Positions 42,238-55,651 of a stretch of DNA of 64,000 nucleotides are shown piece after piece. Origin of the DNA: Colius striatus (Eukaryota; Chordata; Aves; Coliiformes; Coliidae); assembly GCF_028858725.1 (NCBI RefSeq), contig NC_084767.1, positions 5,011,501 through 5,075,500 of the forward strand, in the 5' to 3' direction. The translations under genes and the position numbers were made by a program. A model generated the notes under the pieces. The model made no database searches. It was not told where the DNA came from and saw only the letters and a program-made list of their open reading frames with translations. How positions within the stretch are numbered: position 1 is the first letter of the stretch; each line of letters begins with the position of its first letter.

Positions 42238-45200
42238 CGAGCTGCTGGCCAACACTACCCACCAACAGGAGCCTGGCCAGCTCGGGCAGCCCCTGCCCTG
42301 CCGTGCCCTGGGGGTCTCTGGGCAGGGACCCCCTCAGCCCGCGATACACCCTTTCCCTTGGGGCTTCCCCACCACTGTGACATGAGGGTAGTTCATCCAC
42401 CTGCCAGCAAAAGGCAGATCCCTGTGGACTCATCCTGTCCCCAAGGTGACTGTGCTGGCTGGAGAGCACTCTGGGGCTTTCCAGAGGCCACGGGAGTTCA
42501 GAAGCGAGTGTGGTGGGGGGAGGCACAGAGCACCCTCCTGCCCTCCCGCTGGCCCCTGTGGCAGCTGCCCTTTCCCTCTGCCCAGCCTGGCAAAGGGCAC
42601 AGACACCCACAGCCACAGCTCTCCTCCTGTGGCCCTGTGCCTGCCTCCTCGGGGTGGCTGCACCTGGCTGTTGCAGTGGCACTTGATACTGCAAAGGCCT
42701 CCAAAACATATCTGCAGAGGCATCCCAAACACAACTCTTGCTCTGTCTCTGGGGTGCTGGTGCTGCCCAGGCTGCAAAGGCAGTCCTGCTTTGAGCTGTT
42801 TTGTGCACAGAGGCTCTGGAGCTGAGCCCTACTGCCCTCTGTGCACAGATAGACAAAGCTGTGTGTGATCCTTGGGGGCACCAGGCATTGCTGCAGCCAG
42901 TGCTGGCACAGCTGGGACTGGCATGGCTGGCCCTGCTCCCGAGCCAGCACTTTCCTCCCTGGCTGGAGCCCTGTGGCTTGGGTTTCCTTTGTCATACAGG
43001 GAGGGCTAGAGGGGCTCCTGAGTCCCAGGCAGTGGGCCCCATGGCCTCTTGGGCCAGCTCTCAGCTCAGCTGACTGGTCACTGGGGGCCTGGCACGCAAG
43101 TGCTGTGGCACTGGGGACATCCCAGAGGCAGCTTTTCGCTGGAGTGAAGGCAGACAGGCTGGGCAGCAGGCAGAGATGGAGAAGCTCAGGTGAGCGATGA
43201 AGGGAAGTGTCCCTGGCTGCAGGCAGGGAGAGAGCAGAGGGATCATCCTGCCTTCTGCAGACATGGGCTCTGGCCAGGGTGGCAGCTGGCATGCCACAGT
43301 GGGGACAGCACATACCTGTCCTGTCACATCAAGAGCCATTTCAAAGCCCTCTTCCAGCACCAGGCATTGCCTCTTTCCCAGCTCACCTCCCCACTGCCCG
43401 GAGCCATCCCATCTGCTGGAGAAAACCAGGCTCTGGGAGCAGCCTGGCGAGCAGCACTAACCCAGCAGCATTCCCAAGCCCTCCTTCATTAGCATTCCTC
43501 CTCTCCCAGGCTGCACAGCCTGTTCCCAATGCCCCCAGTGTTAATTGAATTACCTCCCCCAGAAGTGCTGCAGCTCCAGGGACTGGAGCATCTGCACAGG
43601 CCAGGGACAGCCTGTTCTGCACCAGCTCCCCACCTTCCCTGAGGGATGAGCCAGCTGTGGGGAAGGAAAGTAGAGCTGGTCAATGGCAAATTCAGGTTGG
43701 TGTGAAGGTGCAAATGGCCCCATTGCAAAGACTCACAGAACAAAAGGAATGGACTCAAGTGTAAATCAAATCAGAAGCCCCAAGGGCTGTGGGAGCCCCT
43801 CAGTCAGGTCTGCATGCCTCTGGCAGCAGCCCATCCAAGGCTGTTGCTGTACTCTACCTGAAGGAGGTGATTTGTGGGTCTAACATTTGCCTCCTTTGGC
43901 TACAAGCTGCAGACACGAAGCCCCTTTGTGTGCCCAGGCTGCATCCTGGCTGGGATTTCCCTGAACCAGCCCCGGGAGGAGCGGCAGGGTGGGGATGGCG
44001 GGCAGAGGGAAGAAGGCTGCCTCGTGTTTGTTTTTACTAATGAAGCCCCATCATCAAATCATTTCAATTTTAATTGTAAAGCCAGCAGGCAGATTTCTGT
44101 CTCCAGATGGGACGTGATAGGGATAGTTGAAAGCTGGGCATGTTCTGCTGCTCACCTTTAATACTTGGAGCAAGGCCCAGGCAGGCTCCCACCCTTCCTT
44201 GGAAGAGCCTGTGCCCAAGTGTTGAATGGACTGTGCAGTCAAAAACAAAGGGCTGAGGGGAAAAACCTTGGGAAAGAGAAGTTCCTGCAGCCCAGGGCCT
44301 TCCCAGGTGGAAGTGGAGGCGCAGGCAGGCGCGGTGCCAGCAGAGCCCAGGGCTGTGGAGCTGAACCAGGGCTGAGGGGTGTTCCTGGGAGCACAGGGTC
44401 TGTGCAAGCCGGGCACTGCATCTGGTGCCACCACCGTGCCTGGGGGCAAAGAGCACTGGAGCCCTTGGGGTTGGATGGGACGGGACAGCCCTTGGTAGGA
44501 CACGTGGGATTTGAGCTGGAGCCAGCCCCAAAGCCTCTCCTGTTTCTTTGACCCAGGCCCAGGTGCTAGCAGGGGAGGCAGGAGCTGTTTCCCCTGCTTA
44601 CACGTCCCGGCTCTGGTGGGGTATGTGGAATCTATTTGTGGCTTCCACTTATCATCTCTGTTTTTTGGTGCTTGGACTTTGGGAAAAGAGAAGAATGAAG
44701 AGACTGGGTCATTTTGTATTTCTCTGGAAGAGCTGAGATGTTAGCCCTCCAGCTTCAGAGAGCTCTGCTCACATCTCTGCGGGGCACATCGACTTGGAAG
44801 CAAGAGATGGTGGAGAGGAGAAACCTCCTCACCAAAGCAACTGTGTGGTTTGTCCAGCTTCTTGTTTAGGCTGGGGAGGAACCAGGTGCAGTGAGACTGA
44901 GATTGCCCTCCTGATCTAAACCAGCTAAGTCAGGCTAAACACATCTGTTTGTTTCTCATGATGGAGAAATGCAGGGAGGAGGGGCTGGGTTGCTCTGGGA
45001 CTGATTAACTCCCCCCAGCTTAGGGCATTCCCTGCTGCCCACCGGGCCTCCACAATTACCCAGGGGCAAGCAGGAGAGGTCAAGGGAAGGAGAAGTCTCC
45101 TCTCCTCCCCATCAGAGAGGTTCACTCCTGCCAGAAGAGGATGAGGTCAGAAGGCTGGGCTGGTACAGCATGATCCAGACAAGTACAAAATACCAAGCGC

Positions 45201-48200
45201 CCTTGTTAGTGCGATTGCCATGGCCATAATGGGGCAGAGCCCAGCTCTTATCAGGAATGGCTGCTTCTGCTTTCACCTCTCCAAGCTGCTGCCCTCCCCG
45301 TGCCTTAGGCCCCACTCCCAGTGCCCACAGCATTTCTGGAATCCCCTGGAAAGCATCCAGGCAAGGGGATGGGGATCCTGAGCAGCCACCAGCATCCCTC
45401 TGGACAGGCCTCTTTGCTCTTATCTGCTCTCCCTTTTCATGCCTGAGCCGTCCAAGACAGGAGCATCAAATCAGAAATAAACTCATTAACTCACTAAGCA
45501 AATACAGATGAAAATCCTCACTTTTTTTTTTGTCTTGGAGCCCTGGCTCCTTGGGGCTTTAAGTGGCATCTTCCCTCCTCCAGCCTTCCTTCTCCAGCCC
45601 TTCCCTCTCCAGCTGGGACAGGAGGAATCCTGTGCCCAGGGCTCTCCCTTGCTGATGGGCTCCAGCAGCAGCTCTCCCAGTCCAGGCTCGGGCACGCTGG
45701 GCACTTCCAGAGAGATGTGGCCTCTGTGTCCGGGGCTGGCTGCATCCCCATCCCTGCCAGTATATGACCATCCGTCATCTCACTCTTCCTCCTCTTTTCC
45801 TTTTCTTTTTTGCCCTGTACACATGGTAATTAAACTGAGGCACCATGAAGCTCTGGTGGGTGCAGACCCCTGAGCCCCTCTGTTACCGTCTCCCCAGGGC
45901 TGGCCATTTATTTTCAGCAGGCAGGAGGACGAGAAGGGATGCTGGTTGTGGGTGAACTTGCTGGAAGACTCACTCCCTCAGCAGCCAGGGGAAAAGCCTC
46001 TAAAAGTGCTTGTGAATAGCAAAGGAGGGAGGGCATGAGTGTGCTGGGAGGGAACAGCTGCTGGGAATTTAAATGACGGCCCATGAATGCTGGTTTTGTT
46101 TTGTCCCAGCCATGGCTGCACTCTGCTTCGGCCAGGCAGCATTCAAATGCAGCCACTGACGGGGCTTGTGCCTGCAAATAAAGCCAACTTGGGAAACCCA
46201 GAGAGAAACCGAGCTTGAGAGGAGCCCTGGCACAGCAGCCTGTCCCTACTCAGCTGTGGCAAAAGCCATGGCAGAGCCACAGTGGCGGAGACACATGGGA
46301 GCCGGGCCGGGCTGTCCCCAGGGCCTCTGGTACAGCTTTATTGTCATCTGCCAGAAGGAAGAGCAACAGAAGGAGAAGAGAATGCTCAGGAAGCGAGCAA
46401 GGCGTGCTTCCTGCTCACTTCCCACACGCTTCCTGCTCCCTTCCCACTCCCCCTGCCTGGCAGGACCCTGCCCTGGGGCTGGGGGAGCAGGACCAGAGGG
46501 ACAGACTCGGGGTGAAGATCTCAGCTCGGCCCGTGGAATGCTGCCCTGAGACCCACCACGGCTCCCTGGGCAAGCGGAGATGCCACCGGTCGCCGTGGGT
46601 ACAGTCTGGGCCATGCCCTGGCTCGAGGGACACTGCCAGGTCCATGCCCTGAAGATCTGTTTTCATGTGGATAAACAGCATTTCTCACTGCTGTTGCTCA
46701 CGTGCTGTCAGCACGTTGTGACACAGACACCGTCATTACACTCGGTTCTTTCAATGAAGGGGCTCGACAGTTCACTTTTCACAAGTCACAATGGCTCATT
46801 TATTCCAGCAACAAGTGCACTTAAAGTTACAAACCATTTAGACAGCAGGCAGGGCACACAGGAAGCACACCTGTGTATTATCCCCCCAGGAGCTGCGTTT
46901 CCCGGCGGAGGCTGCCCGTAGGCTCCCACTGACAGATGTTCCCTCCTGTGCCCGTGTGGCTGCCGGTGCCTGGTTGCTGGGGATGCTGGCAGTGGTGACA
47001 GCCCCTGCAGTTGTATTTCCATCATCCTCACTGCTTACGTCAGCTTTTACTAAAAACAAATCATGCTTTCAAACCAAAACTGTGGCAAAGGCCGGGGAGC
47101 AGGGCAAGGGGTGAGCAATGGGGCTTTGCCAGCAAAAAACTGTGGGGTTCTCCCACACAGAGGGCTCTGCCAGGGGCTGTGGGAAGGACAAAGGTGCTTG
47201 CAGCCCAGTGGCTTGTCCACAGAGTGCACAGCCCACGCTGGGGAGAGGTCTGACCATGGCCTCGTGCCTTCCCCAGGCCAGGCTTTGGTGGGCATGTGTC
47301 AGGCAAAGGCAAGGGCTGAGGCCAGGAGCCCTCCCAGCCCCTCCTCAGGTCCTAGCTCTACATGCATCCCTCCTCTGGGCGTTATCCCTTGTTGCTGCCT
47401 CCAGCAGCCCCGTCTGCCTGAGCCCAGCTGGCTGCTAGGCACTGCTCATCTTCAGGATAGTTAAAATGAGACACACACTGTGCCTTGGCAAGAGACCTGC
47501 GGGGTCCCTGAGGCTTCAGTAATGTCACATATCCATTGCTTCACCACACTGCATGGGCACAGTGGGCCGTGCTGGGCACATCTGGATCACATCTGGAGGC
47601 TCCCCTCATTTCGCAGCCCCCAGGTGAAGCTGAGCAAACCTCCAGCGCCCCAGGAAAGCTGCTTCACTTCCCCTGGGCAGACTTGTCCTGCTCAGGCATC
47701 CCAGGAGGGTGCAGCCCATCCACCCCAGCTCAGAGGGGCTTTGCTTCACTGTGGAGCAAATAGAACAAAGCCATTGCTGCCTCTGCTTGTGGCCACAGTG
47801 ACTGGGCTGCAGCTGCTGCCCTGTCGTGACGAGCTCTGCTGTCAAACCCCCCGTAGCGAGCGCAGAGTGTGACTGGAGGGCTGCAGCCTTTGCTTGGAGC
47901 TTGTCCAAGGAGCGCTCGACACCCAAGCTTTCCTCCACTTCCTGCTCGCTGCAACCAGAGGGAAAAACAAAGAGCAAAGTCTTAGGCAAACATTTGGGGA
48001 ATCAGAAAAAAACCCTCACTGTTTGAGCACAGTTTGGCTTAACTGCTTGACAGGGGATGGCATGCTCTGTGAACAGAGCAGGAGACAGAGATGTTGCCCC
48101 ACGGGGCTTGCAGTTCCTCCTCCGTCAGGGAAGGCAGAAGGCACTGCCACGCATTGCTTTGCTCCATTTATCCCGGTCCCTCCCCTGCCTTTCCTGAGCA

Positions 48201-51200
48201 TTTCCCAAACTCTGCTTTATCCCATCCCTGCTGCTTCCTTTCCAGCGCTCTCAGCATCTCTAACAACAGCAGCTCTCCGTTTGCTGGTCAGTGGCGGCGG
48301 GCACTGTGCAGCCCCGCTGCATCTCCCTCTGTCTCCATCCCTGTGTCTGCCTGTACATCCTTCAATGCATGGAATGCGTGGGCAATCAATCCCACGCTAC
48401 TGCCTCCTCCCCCAGCTGTGCAATTCGGGGCTTTGGCTGCAATATCCACCCCGCTGTCTCTGTGCTCAGGGGAGCATCACGCCGGTGCCTGCGGCAGGCG
48501 GAGGAGCTGCCGGCAGGCTCTGTTCCGTACCTCTCCAAGGAGCCGGGAGGGGGTGCGGAGAGAGCTGGAAATAGCCCCGGCTGACACAGATACCTGTGCA
48601 AAACAGCAGGGCCCTGCACTTGCCGTGGTAATTGCATACTGCATGGCAATGAGTCACCGCAGCCCCGCTCCCTGCCTCTGCTGCATTCACCACGCTCGTC
48701 CCGGCAAGTGCTGCATCCCCCCTGCCCCCGGGAAGGGGGGGGCCCAAAGCACAGGCAGTGAGCAGCAAGGAGAGCAGAGGAAGGATGAGAACGAGAGCAT
48801 CTTGCAGCTTTTCAAGCTCTCAAGATGCTTTCAAGTGCCAGGAAGACCGTGTGAGCTGTGATTTTGCTGCATTATTTCTGTTGCTAGTCGTCTCTGCACG
48901 GGCAGCTCCTGCGTGCAGAGTTACCGCAGCGAGCAGGCATCCACACACTGCCTGTGCTGAGGGCTGAGCCCCACGGCTGGCATCACCATCAAGGGACCAG
49001 GGACTACCCTGGGACCATCCTACAGCCCTTCCCAGCTCGGGGACTGGGGGCCTCTGAGATGGGCCCCCTTTATCTCAGCCAGCGGTACAACCGTAACCCA
49101 AGCAGCTGGAGAAGGAAGCGATGTGTCAGCTCGTCCCCAGCTCCTCGGCCATGGCAAGAAGGCTCCAGCAGCAGAGCTCTCCATCCTTCTCCTCACCCTC
49201 CTCCCCGTGGTGGGGAGCTCTGGGGCTGCCTTGCTGCTGGTGATTGCACTGTCAGGAGGAGATTAATAAATAATTAGCTGTCAAACTTCCCCCCGGGAGC
49301 TTTGTTTCTTCTCCTCCAGTGATGCTGCCTGTTCAGAGAGTGAAAATCGGGGGAGAGCAGCCGTGGCCATCTCCAGGGACGAGGGCCTGGAGCAGGGGGC
49401 ATTTCCCTGCCAGGTTGGCAGCTCCCTGAGCTCCTCGGCAGCTGACTTCACATCAAAGGGATGCAGGAAGGAGGAGAAGGGATAGGTAAAATCAATGAGA
49501 ACCTATTTGTCGGGATAAAAGAGCATGGTTTTATTTATAGCACTGGCTGGAGCTGAAGAGTCTCCTGCCCAGAAACACGGGGCTGAGGTGCTGAGGCACA
49601 GCAGAGTGGTGTCTGCACAGGGCCAGGAGACATGCCAGTGCCTGCTGGCCCATCCCTGCTACCCCATCCCTGCTGCTCCCCAAAGCACTATGAGTGGCTT
49701 TGCTCACCAAGCTGGCAAGAGGAGCAGGAGGGAATGCCTGCAGAGGGGTTTCTGCTCCAACACCAGTGCCTGCGGTCAGGAGGAGCTGGGACTTGATAAC
49801 AATCCCCTTCCCACCACCACATCTCTGGCAGATCTCTGGGAGGAGGCAGTTAAATGGAAAGATGAAGAGATAACAGCGATGGCAGCACCCAGACTCACCC
49901 TGGGGAGAGGCAGGAGGAGTTGCCCTGCTCAGGGCCAGGACCAGCAGAGGAGGATGAGGTCAGTGTGGGTCTCAGCCAGCCTCTTCCCTGCCCCTCACTC
50001 CTCCCAGGGAGCAGAGTAGAGAAGCGGCTGGTAGCAGGATGATGGGGAAGGATGAGACACCCCAGCTCCAGGTGCTGTCCTGCTATGCAGGGCCAGGCAG
50101 GAAAGGGAGGCTGAGCAGTGCCTCCAGGGCCAGAGGCAGGCTGGCAGGCAGGGCTGAGGCAGGCAGGGCTGAGGCAAGCGAGGAGACAGCGGGTGACATG
50201 GATGGGCTCTGACAGACACCGTCAGGCTGCGTGAGGGCTGCCAGTGGCGTGGTGCAGCGGGGAAGCCGAGTTCAGGCAGAGTGAAAGAGTAAACATGAGG
50301 GACACGTGCCATATGGTGCATGTCCCCTTGGTCCCCACACACCAGCGTGTGCCAGCACACCAGGCTGCCTCTGGGCAGCACGTGAGGACAGTGCCGTGAA
50401 ATGGCAAGCAGAAGGCTTGGGTCTCTGTGGCAGGATGTCAGGCAGCGCAGGCTCTCTGACAGCAGGTTTCTTCCCCCAGCTGAAGTGAGGTCTGGGGTGA
50501 GCCCAGCTCCCTGGGCTGCTGCCGGGCTCTTCTCTGGGCAGAAGGGGCCAGCTGGCCCCGCTGTGCCTGAGCAGCCCTGGGAGGAGGACAGGCTGCTTCA
50601 GCTGCTGCAGTGTACTCATTCCCGTGGACAAATGAGTCACTGCAAACACCATAAGGAGTCAATGGGCATCCTGGTCTGCTTGCTCAGCCCACACAGCTGG
50701 TGGGCAGCATGAGCTGTTGAACAGGAGCCTTCTCTATGCCTCTGGCCTCTGCCACTTGCTCCAGGAAATTCCCATCTGTTTCAATAGCTTATCTGCAAAC
50801 CCCTTCTTACATCTTTGCCACCACGTTTCTCTCTTCATAGGTTCCTCTGCACTAATTGAATGGCTTTAGCCCCACAGCACGTGCAAGGCTGTGGTTTTGG
50901 AGAGGAGCAGGCTGCAGAATTGAGCAGGCTACAGAATTGGACAGGTTGGAGCCCTGTGCAACATCACCCTGTGTGTGTGGATCCCCCCAGCCCCCAGTGA
51001 CAGCCACAGGCTCTGCCACCAGAGCCAGAGCAGCCCAAGTGCCTGTTTCTGCTCCCAGGAAAGAGAGATGCAGGGAGCTAGCTCTGCTGGCAGCGGGTGA
51101 GGAGAGACTCTCTGCCAGGTGCACTCCAGAGAGGGGACAGGGGGAATCTCTGCCATGGCACAGGCAGATATGGTGCCTGTGTGTGCCTACATGAGGGGCT

Positions 51201-53766
51201 TTGCAGGCACAGCAGAGCATCACTCCCCAGTGATGGTCAGGAATGTGGGAGCAGGAACAGCAGCCTCTGAATAAGCACAGCCATAGCCCGGCTCCCTGGA
51301 CAAGCTGGAGCTCAAAGCCAGGAGCCTAGCCAGCACTCTCTTGTCCTCTGAAGCCACTCTTTGTTTGACAGATCCCTTCCAACCCAGGAAGCCATGTCCT
51401 CAGCTCTGGGACAAAGAGGATGTCAGACTGAGAGCAGAGGGCCGGTTTCCACCCTGGCTTGTGTGGATAGAGGGGCTGTGTCACCTGGCCATGCATTTCC
51501 AGAGCTGAGTGTTAAGCATCACAGAGTTCTCATGTCACAAATTAAGGAGGAAGAGGAAGAAGAAGCAGGAGCTCCCAGGTGACCAGGAGCCGCTGGACAC
51601 GGAAGGTGTGAGGGAAAAGCAACACTAGGTTCCTGTGCTCGGTGACTTCAGGTGAAGGACAAGGCTGATATGATTGCCAAGCAGGCTGGGGGGAAAGAAA
51701 AGCAGAGCTTGTGGAAAGGAGCCAACCAGAGAAACTCAGTGAAACCCAGAGGCTCGGCACTGCTAACCACTGCTGCCCCGCAGGGAGTGGGGCCTCCAAT
51801 TAGCAGCCCGCATGAATGGAGATTGCTTTAGGGCACCTTCCCCTCGGGCTGCCCCCAGCTTACCCAACCTCACAGAGGCTGAGCCAGCACAGAGCCCTCC
51901 TCCCCCGGGTCCCCAGTGAGAGTGGTGGTCATGCCGCTTGCCAGGCAAATTCCCTGTGGGGCTACATCTGATTCTAGTGACAAGGAGACAGCGTCCCAAG
52001 GTGGGGGGCTGCTGAGGACCCGCGGCAGGCTTGGGGGTGTTGTGACTCAGAGGAGCTCCATTTGCTGCTGCCTCTCACTGCCCAGTCACTACAACATTTT
52101 CCCCTCCACAACCAGGGGCAGCTGCAACACGAAACCAAAGGCGGGAGTTTGCAGAGCACGGGGTGTCTCCTGAGCTGCCGCCGCTCATTGGCTCCTGCCC
52201 CTGGCCCACATTTGGCCTTTGGCAGGCTAAGGGTACCTTCAAACCCTGTCCCCTCCTGACCACTGGCCTAATGACATTACTGACTCTCTGCTGGTTTGAA
52301 AGGGCATTTGTAGACTTTTTCCTGTTACATTTTAGCTTGGTAATATTATCCCCAGCCCCTCCGGGCTTGGCATAGAGCTGTTGCAGCTGTGGCTGCGGTG
52401 CCACGGAGCACTCCGGCTTGGCCAGGGCTGGCAGGCTGGGGGTGGGCAAGGGGGGCTTGCTTACTTCTGCCTGTCTGTGGCTGACGACTTGGAGTATTAA
52501 ACACAAAGAGCTGCAGAAGCCTGAGCTCTGGCAGCTCTCCTGCTCACTTAGGAGGAAAGGCCTGAGCACTTGAGGAAACTGCGAGCAGGGGGTGTGCAGG
52601 GGGTGTGCAGGGGGGTGGGCACAGGGGGGATAAGTCCTGAAGCACGCAGGTCCCACACCCTCTCTACCCACCGCAGGTATTTCTGAGGCTGCCACATGAC
52701 TGAGTTCTAAGGAGGTGGAGACAATACCAGTGATAACATCTTGTTCTCCTTCACCTCTCTCCTGGTGCTTTGAAAGCGCTTTTGTAAGCGTTAAGAAGCT
52801 CCAGGGCACATGGAAGTGGTGCGATCTCCATTCTGCAGGGGGAAAAAACCCCAAAAGGCACAGAGAAACACTTGAACTGTGCAAAAGCCCAGAGCAGTTG
52901 GGAGCAGAAGTTGGAGTATGTTAACACTGACATACAGCCATGTGAGTAACTGCACTTTGTCCTCCGGGATCTCACTGAAATCCAGAAGTAGCAACAAGTC
53001 CACTCCTCTGAGGTGCCCCCGTTCTGCTCCATCTCTGCTGTCCTCTGCTTCCCTCCCGGCATGAGGGTGGCCTGACCACAAGGTCCCATCCAGCTTTGCC
53101 AACTTGGCTGAAAGAAGCCCTAACCCTCTGTGCAGAGGGGGAATGGGGCAGCGTGGGCCTGGCTTTGCTGTCCTCACTCTCCTCTGTGCCCCTGGGCTGC
53201 CCAGCCAAGCTGCACCATGCTGGTGGCTGCTGCCGGAGGGATGGGGGGGTGTCCTGCAGGCTGCTGACAGAGGGGGGCTGGGAAGGGCTTATCTTGGGTT
53301 AGAGAGCAAGGAGGGGGAACTGTGCTCACACACACACCAGCAGAGAAATGGTATTTCTGAAACACATGGCTATGCATAACTTCGTTTTAGAACAACGGCT
53401 CACGAGCAGTTCCCATGAATGGTTACTTCCTATTTAAATACACCTGGTACAGAGGAAATCACGAGATACTAGAGCAAGAACCTCACCTTTCGTGTGACAA
53501 ATTCCTCCCAAAAGACTACTTTTATGGAGAGGTCTTGCAGCCCTGACAGGGCAAACATCCCTCCTGCTCTCAGCTCACTCTCTCCGCAGCGTTCAGCGCT
53601 CGCATCTCCTGCAGCGGAGGGGCTGTGTGGCGGGATGCACTCCAGGTCACCCGCCAGCAGGGTCAGCTGGGAGCTGAGGCTCAGTCTGCAAGGAAATGCA
53701 CATGCCCCAGAGCAAGGCCCGGGTTTCCTTCCAGGGGCCCTCCGGATGCAGCCCGGCAGCGCTGTG

Positions 53767-53812
53767 CCCCGCGCCGTGCCCCGTGCCGTGCCCCGCGCCG
53801 TGCCCGCCGTGA
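53767..53812. repeat. Short CCCCGTGCCGTG-type tandem repeat
   Basis: About four imperfect copies of a 10-11-bp GC unit (CCCCGCGCCGTG / CCCCGTGCCGTG). Translated, it gives artificial RAVP/RAPR repeats in open frames. Confidence 0.7.
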
Positions 53813-54781
53813 GCCGCCACTGCGCATCCCGGCAGCGGCCGTGTGGGGCCCAGACCTCCCACCCGCGAGAAGAGAAGTTTCATTGCTGGTGGAGCAGCTT
53901 GGAAAAGCACCTTGGGTGACTGTTTCAGCACTTCATAACAGTAATTAGTAATGAAGTGCTGCGGCAAGGAGGAAGAGTTGGCGGCAGCTCCTCTCCTGCT
54001 TCGCCCCATCCCAGCAGCCAAGCTGCCCCTGCCCCCAGCTCTCGTAAGATATAACACACGTTGCCTGCTGACGTCTTCTTTTGAGGCAAGGCTCGGGATC
54101 ATCAGGGAAAATCTAGTGTTGCTACATTGCATGGTGCTCACAGCATGCCCCGAGCCAAAGGGAGGCTGGAGGGTATTAAAGAGAGCCTGGAAACAGCTCT
54201 GGCTTGGAAATGAAAGCAGGGTGAGCATGCAGACGGGCAGCAAGCCTTTCCTACCAGAGGAAGAGGCACCTTCTGTTCACCCATCAGAGCCTGACGCAGA
54301 GCTCTCCACCTAGATCCCTCCACATTGCTGTGCTTCGTCAGCCACTTACACTGATCCTGCGGGGCCCTCAGAGCCATCCGAGGGGATTTGGGGATCTGGA
54401 GCCCTTAGGCTGCAGATGTTGCCACTCGTTTGGTTGTGTATCAGCTAATTTGGGCTGCAGTGCCAAGCCCTGCTCTTTCCCATGTAATTGCTACGGGTAA
54501 GTAAATAGAACATTCATGAGATTTTTGGTCCTGTCATTAATTATTTCTGAAAGGGCTTTTAGCACAACTCCTCAAAGCCTCAGACAGGAAAATGACGTGC
54601 ATGACATCAAGATGCTCACTGCAATAGGGCGGGGGGGGGGTTGAGCACTGAGCTGAGAGCCAGCAAGATCTGAAGATCTTTTGCTCCTTGTTACTTTTTG
54701 CTGTCAGGCACCTTGCCCCAGGAAGTGACCCTCGGCCCAGCACGCCGCGCTCATGTTCATGTATCTTGATATGGGGTGATA

Positions 54782-55385
54782 CGAGGTGATACGGGGACTG
54801 CTGAGTGGTGCCCGGTGATGCTGGGTGCCCCCACCTTTAAGGGCTGACGCTTCCAAAGTGTGTGTGGCACTGCTTAGAGCAGGTGCCCTGGGTGGACACG
54901 TGTCCTGCAGGAAGGTCCTTCCTTCCTCCCTCCCGCCTGCAAGCCGTGGGCATCCCCACCACCAGGCCTGGCTGTGCAGCAGTCCACCATGCTCTCAGCT
55001 GGGGTGACCCAGGGACTGCCGAGCGGTGCCCGCTGGTGCTGAGTGCCCCGACTTGCAAGGGCTGGCACTTTGCGATGGTGCTTGAAGTGGGTGCCCCGGG
55101 TGCATGCCTGCCCTGCTGCTTGTGCGTCACTCGTGTCTGCGAGCCCCACGAGGCATTCTGAACCCGCACCGAGCCTGGCCCCCCAGCCTGAGGCGCTGCA
55201 CTCAGGGTCCACACGTCTCAACTCGGGGTGACGCGGTGGCTGCCGAGCTGTGCCCGGTGCCGCCGGCAGCCCCCCGCCTGCCCGCACTTTTGAGGGCCGG
55301 CACCCGCGGCGGCTGCAGCGGGCACGCGTCCGGCGCGAAGCCGCTTGTGCCCCACGCGTGGCCGCCAGCCCACGGGGCGCTCCGC
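54782..55385. repeat. Three diverged ~220-bp tandem repeats at PPARGC1B promoter
   Basis: Copies start near 54782, 55001 and 55225. Each opens with GGGGTGAC- or AGGTGATAC-like sequence, then 'gggactgctgagtggtgccc' / 'gggactgccgagcggtgccc' / 'gtggctgccgagctgtgccc'. Each continues with an 'aagggctgacgctt' / 'aagggctggcacttt' / 'gagggccggcaccc' block about 60 nt later. Copies 1 and 3 also share 'ggacacgtgtcctgcaggaa' / 'ggcacgcgtccggcgcgaag'; copies 2 and 3 share 'cttgtgcgtcactcgtgtc' / 'cttgtgccccacgcgtgg'. The third copy runs into the CpG island. Confidence 0.7.
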
Positions 55386-55450
55386 AACTGCGGCCGTGTG
55401 AGTGCGCGCCGCCGGCGCTGCTGCCCGGCCCTCCGCGGCTCCCGCAGCCC

Positions 55451-55569
55451 GCGGGCGGGGGTGCGGGCGGGGGTGCGGGCGGGGGTGCGGGCGGCTGCGG
55501 GCGGGGGCTGCGGGCGGGGGCTGCGGGCGGGGGCTGCGGGCGGGGGCTGCGGGCGGGGGCTGCGGGCGG
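55451..55569. repeat. PPARGC1B: G-rich 12-13-bp tandem array in PPARGC1B 5' region
   Basis: Copies of GCGGGCGGGGGT (three) then GCGGGCGGGGGCT (five or more), on the coding strand, ending about 80 nt before the start codon. The repeated GGG/GGGGG runs fit the G-quadruplex pattern many times over. If transcribed it lies in the 5'UTR. Confidence 0.9.
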
Positions 55570-55651
55570 CTCCGCCCCGCCGGCCGCCCGGCTCCCGCCG
55601 CCGCGCCTGCTGCATGCTCGCTGCCGCCTCAGCCCCAGCCGGAGGTGGAAG

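Larger units (their letters stand above)
40917..54770. other. Intergenic DNA, upstream of PPARGC1B
   Basis: About 13.9 kb without a supported gene or recognised transposon. Frames up to 256 codons (48091-48861) exist but lack domains, splice structure or conserved residues that I know. Possible control sites within it are listed separately; the stretch probably includes enhancers for PPARGC1B or ARHGEF37, but that is inference. Confidence 0.5.

Noticed and set aside
48091-48861. 256-codon intergenic frame
   Set aside because: Ser/Pro/Cys-rich, no domain, overlapping open frames on the other strand, no promoter or poly(A) context.
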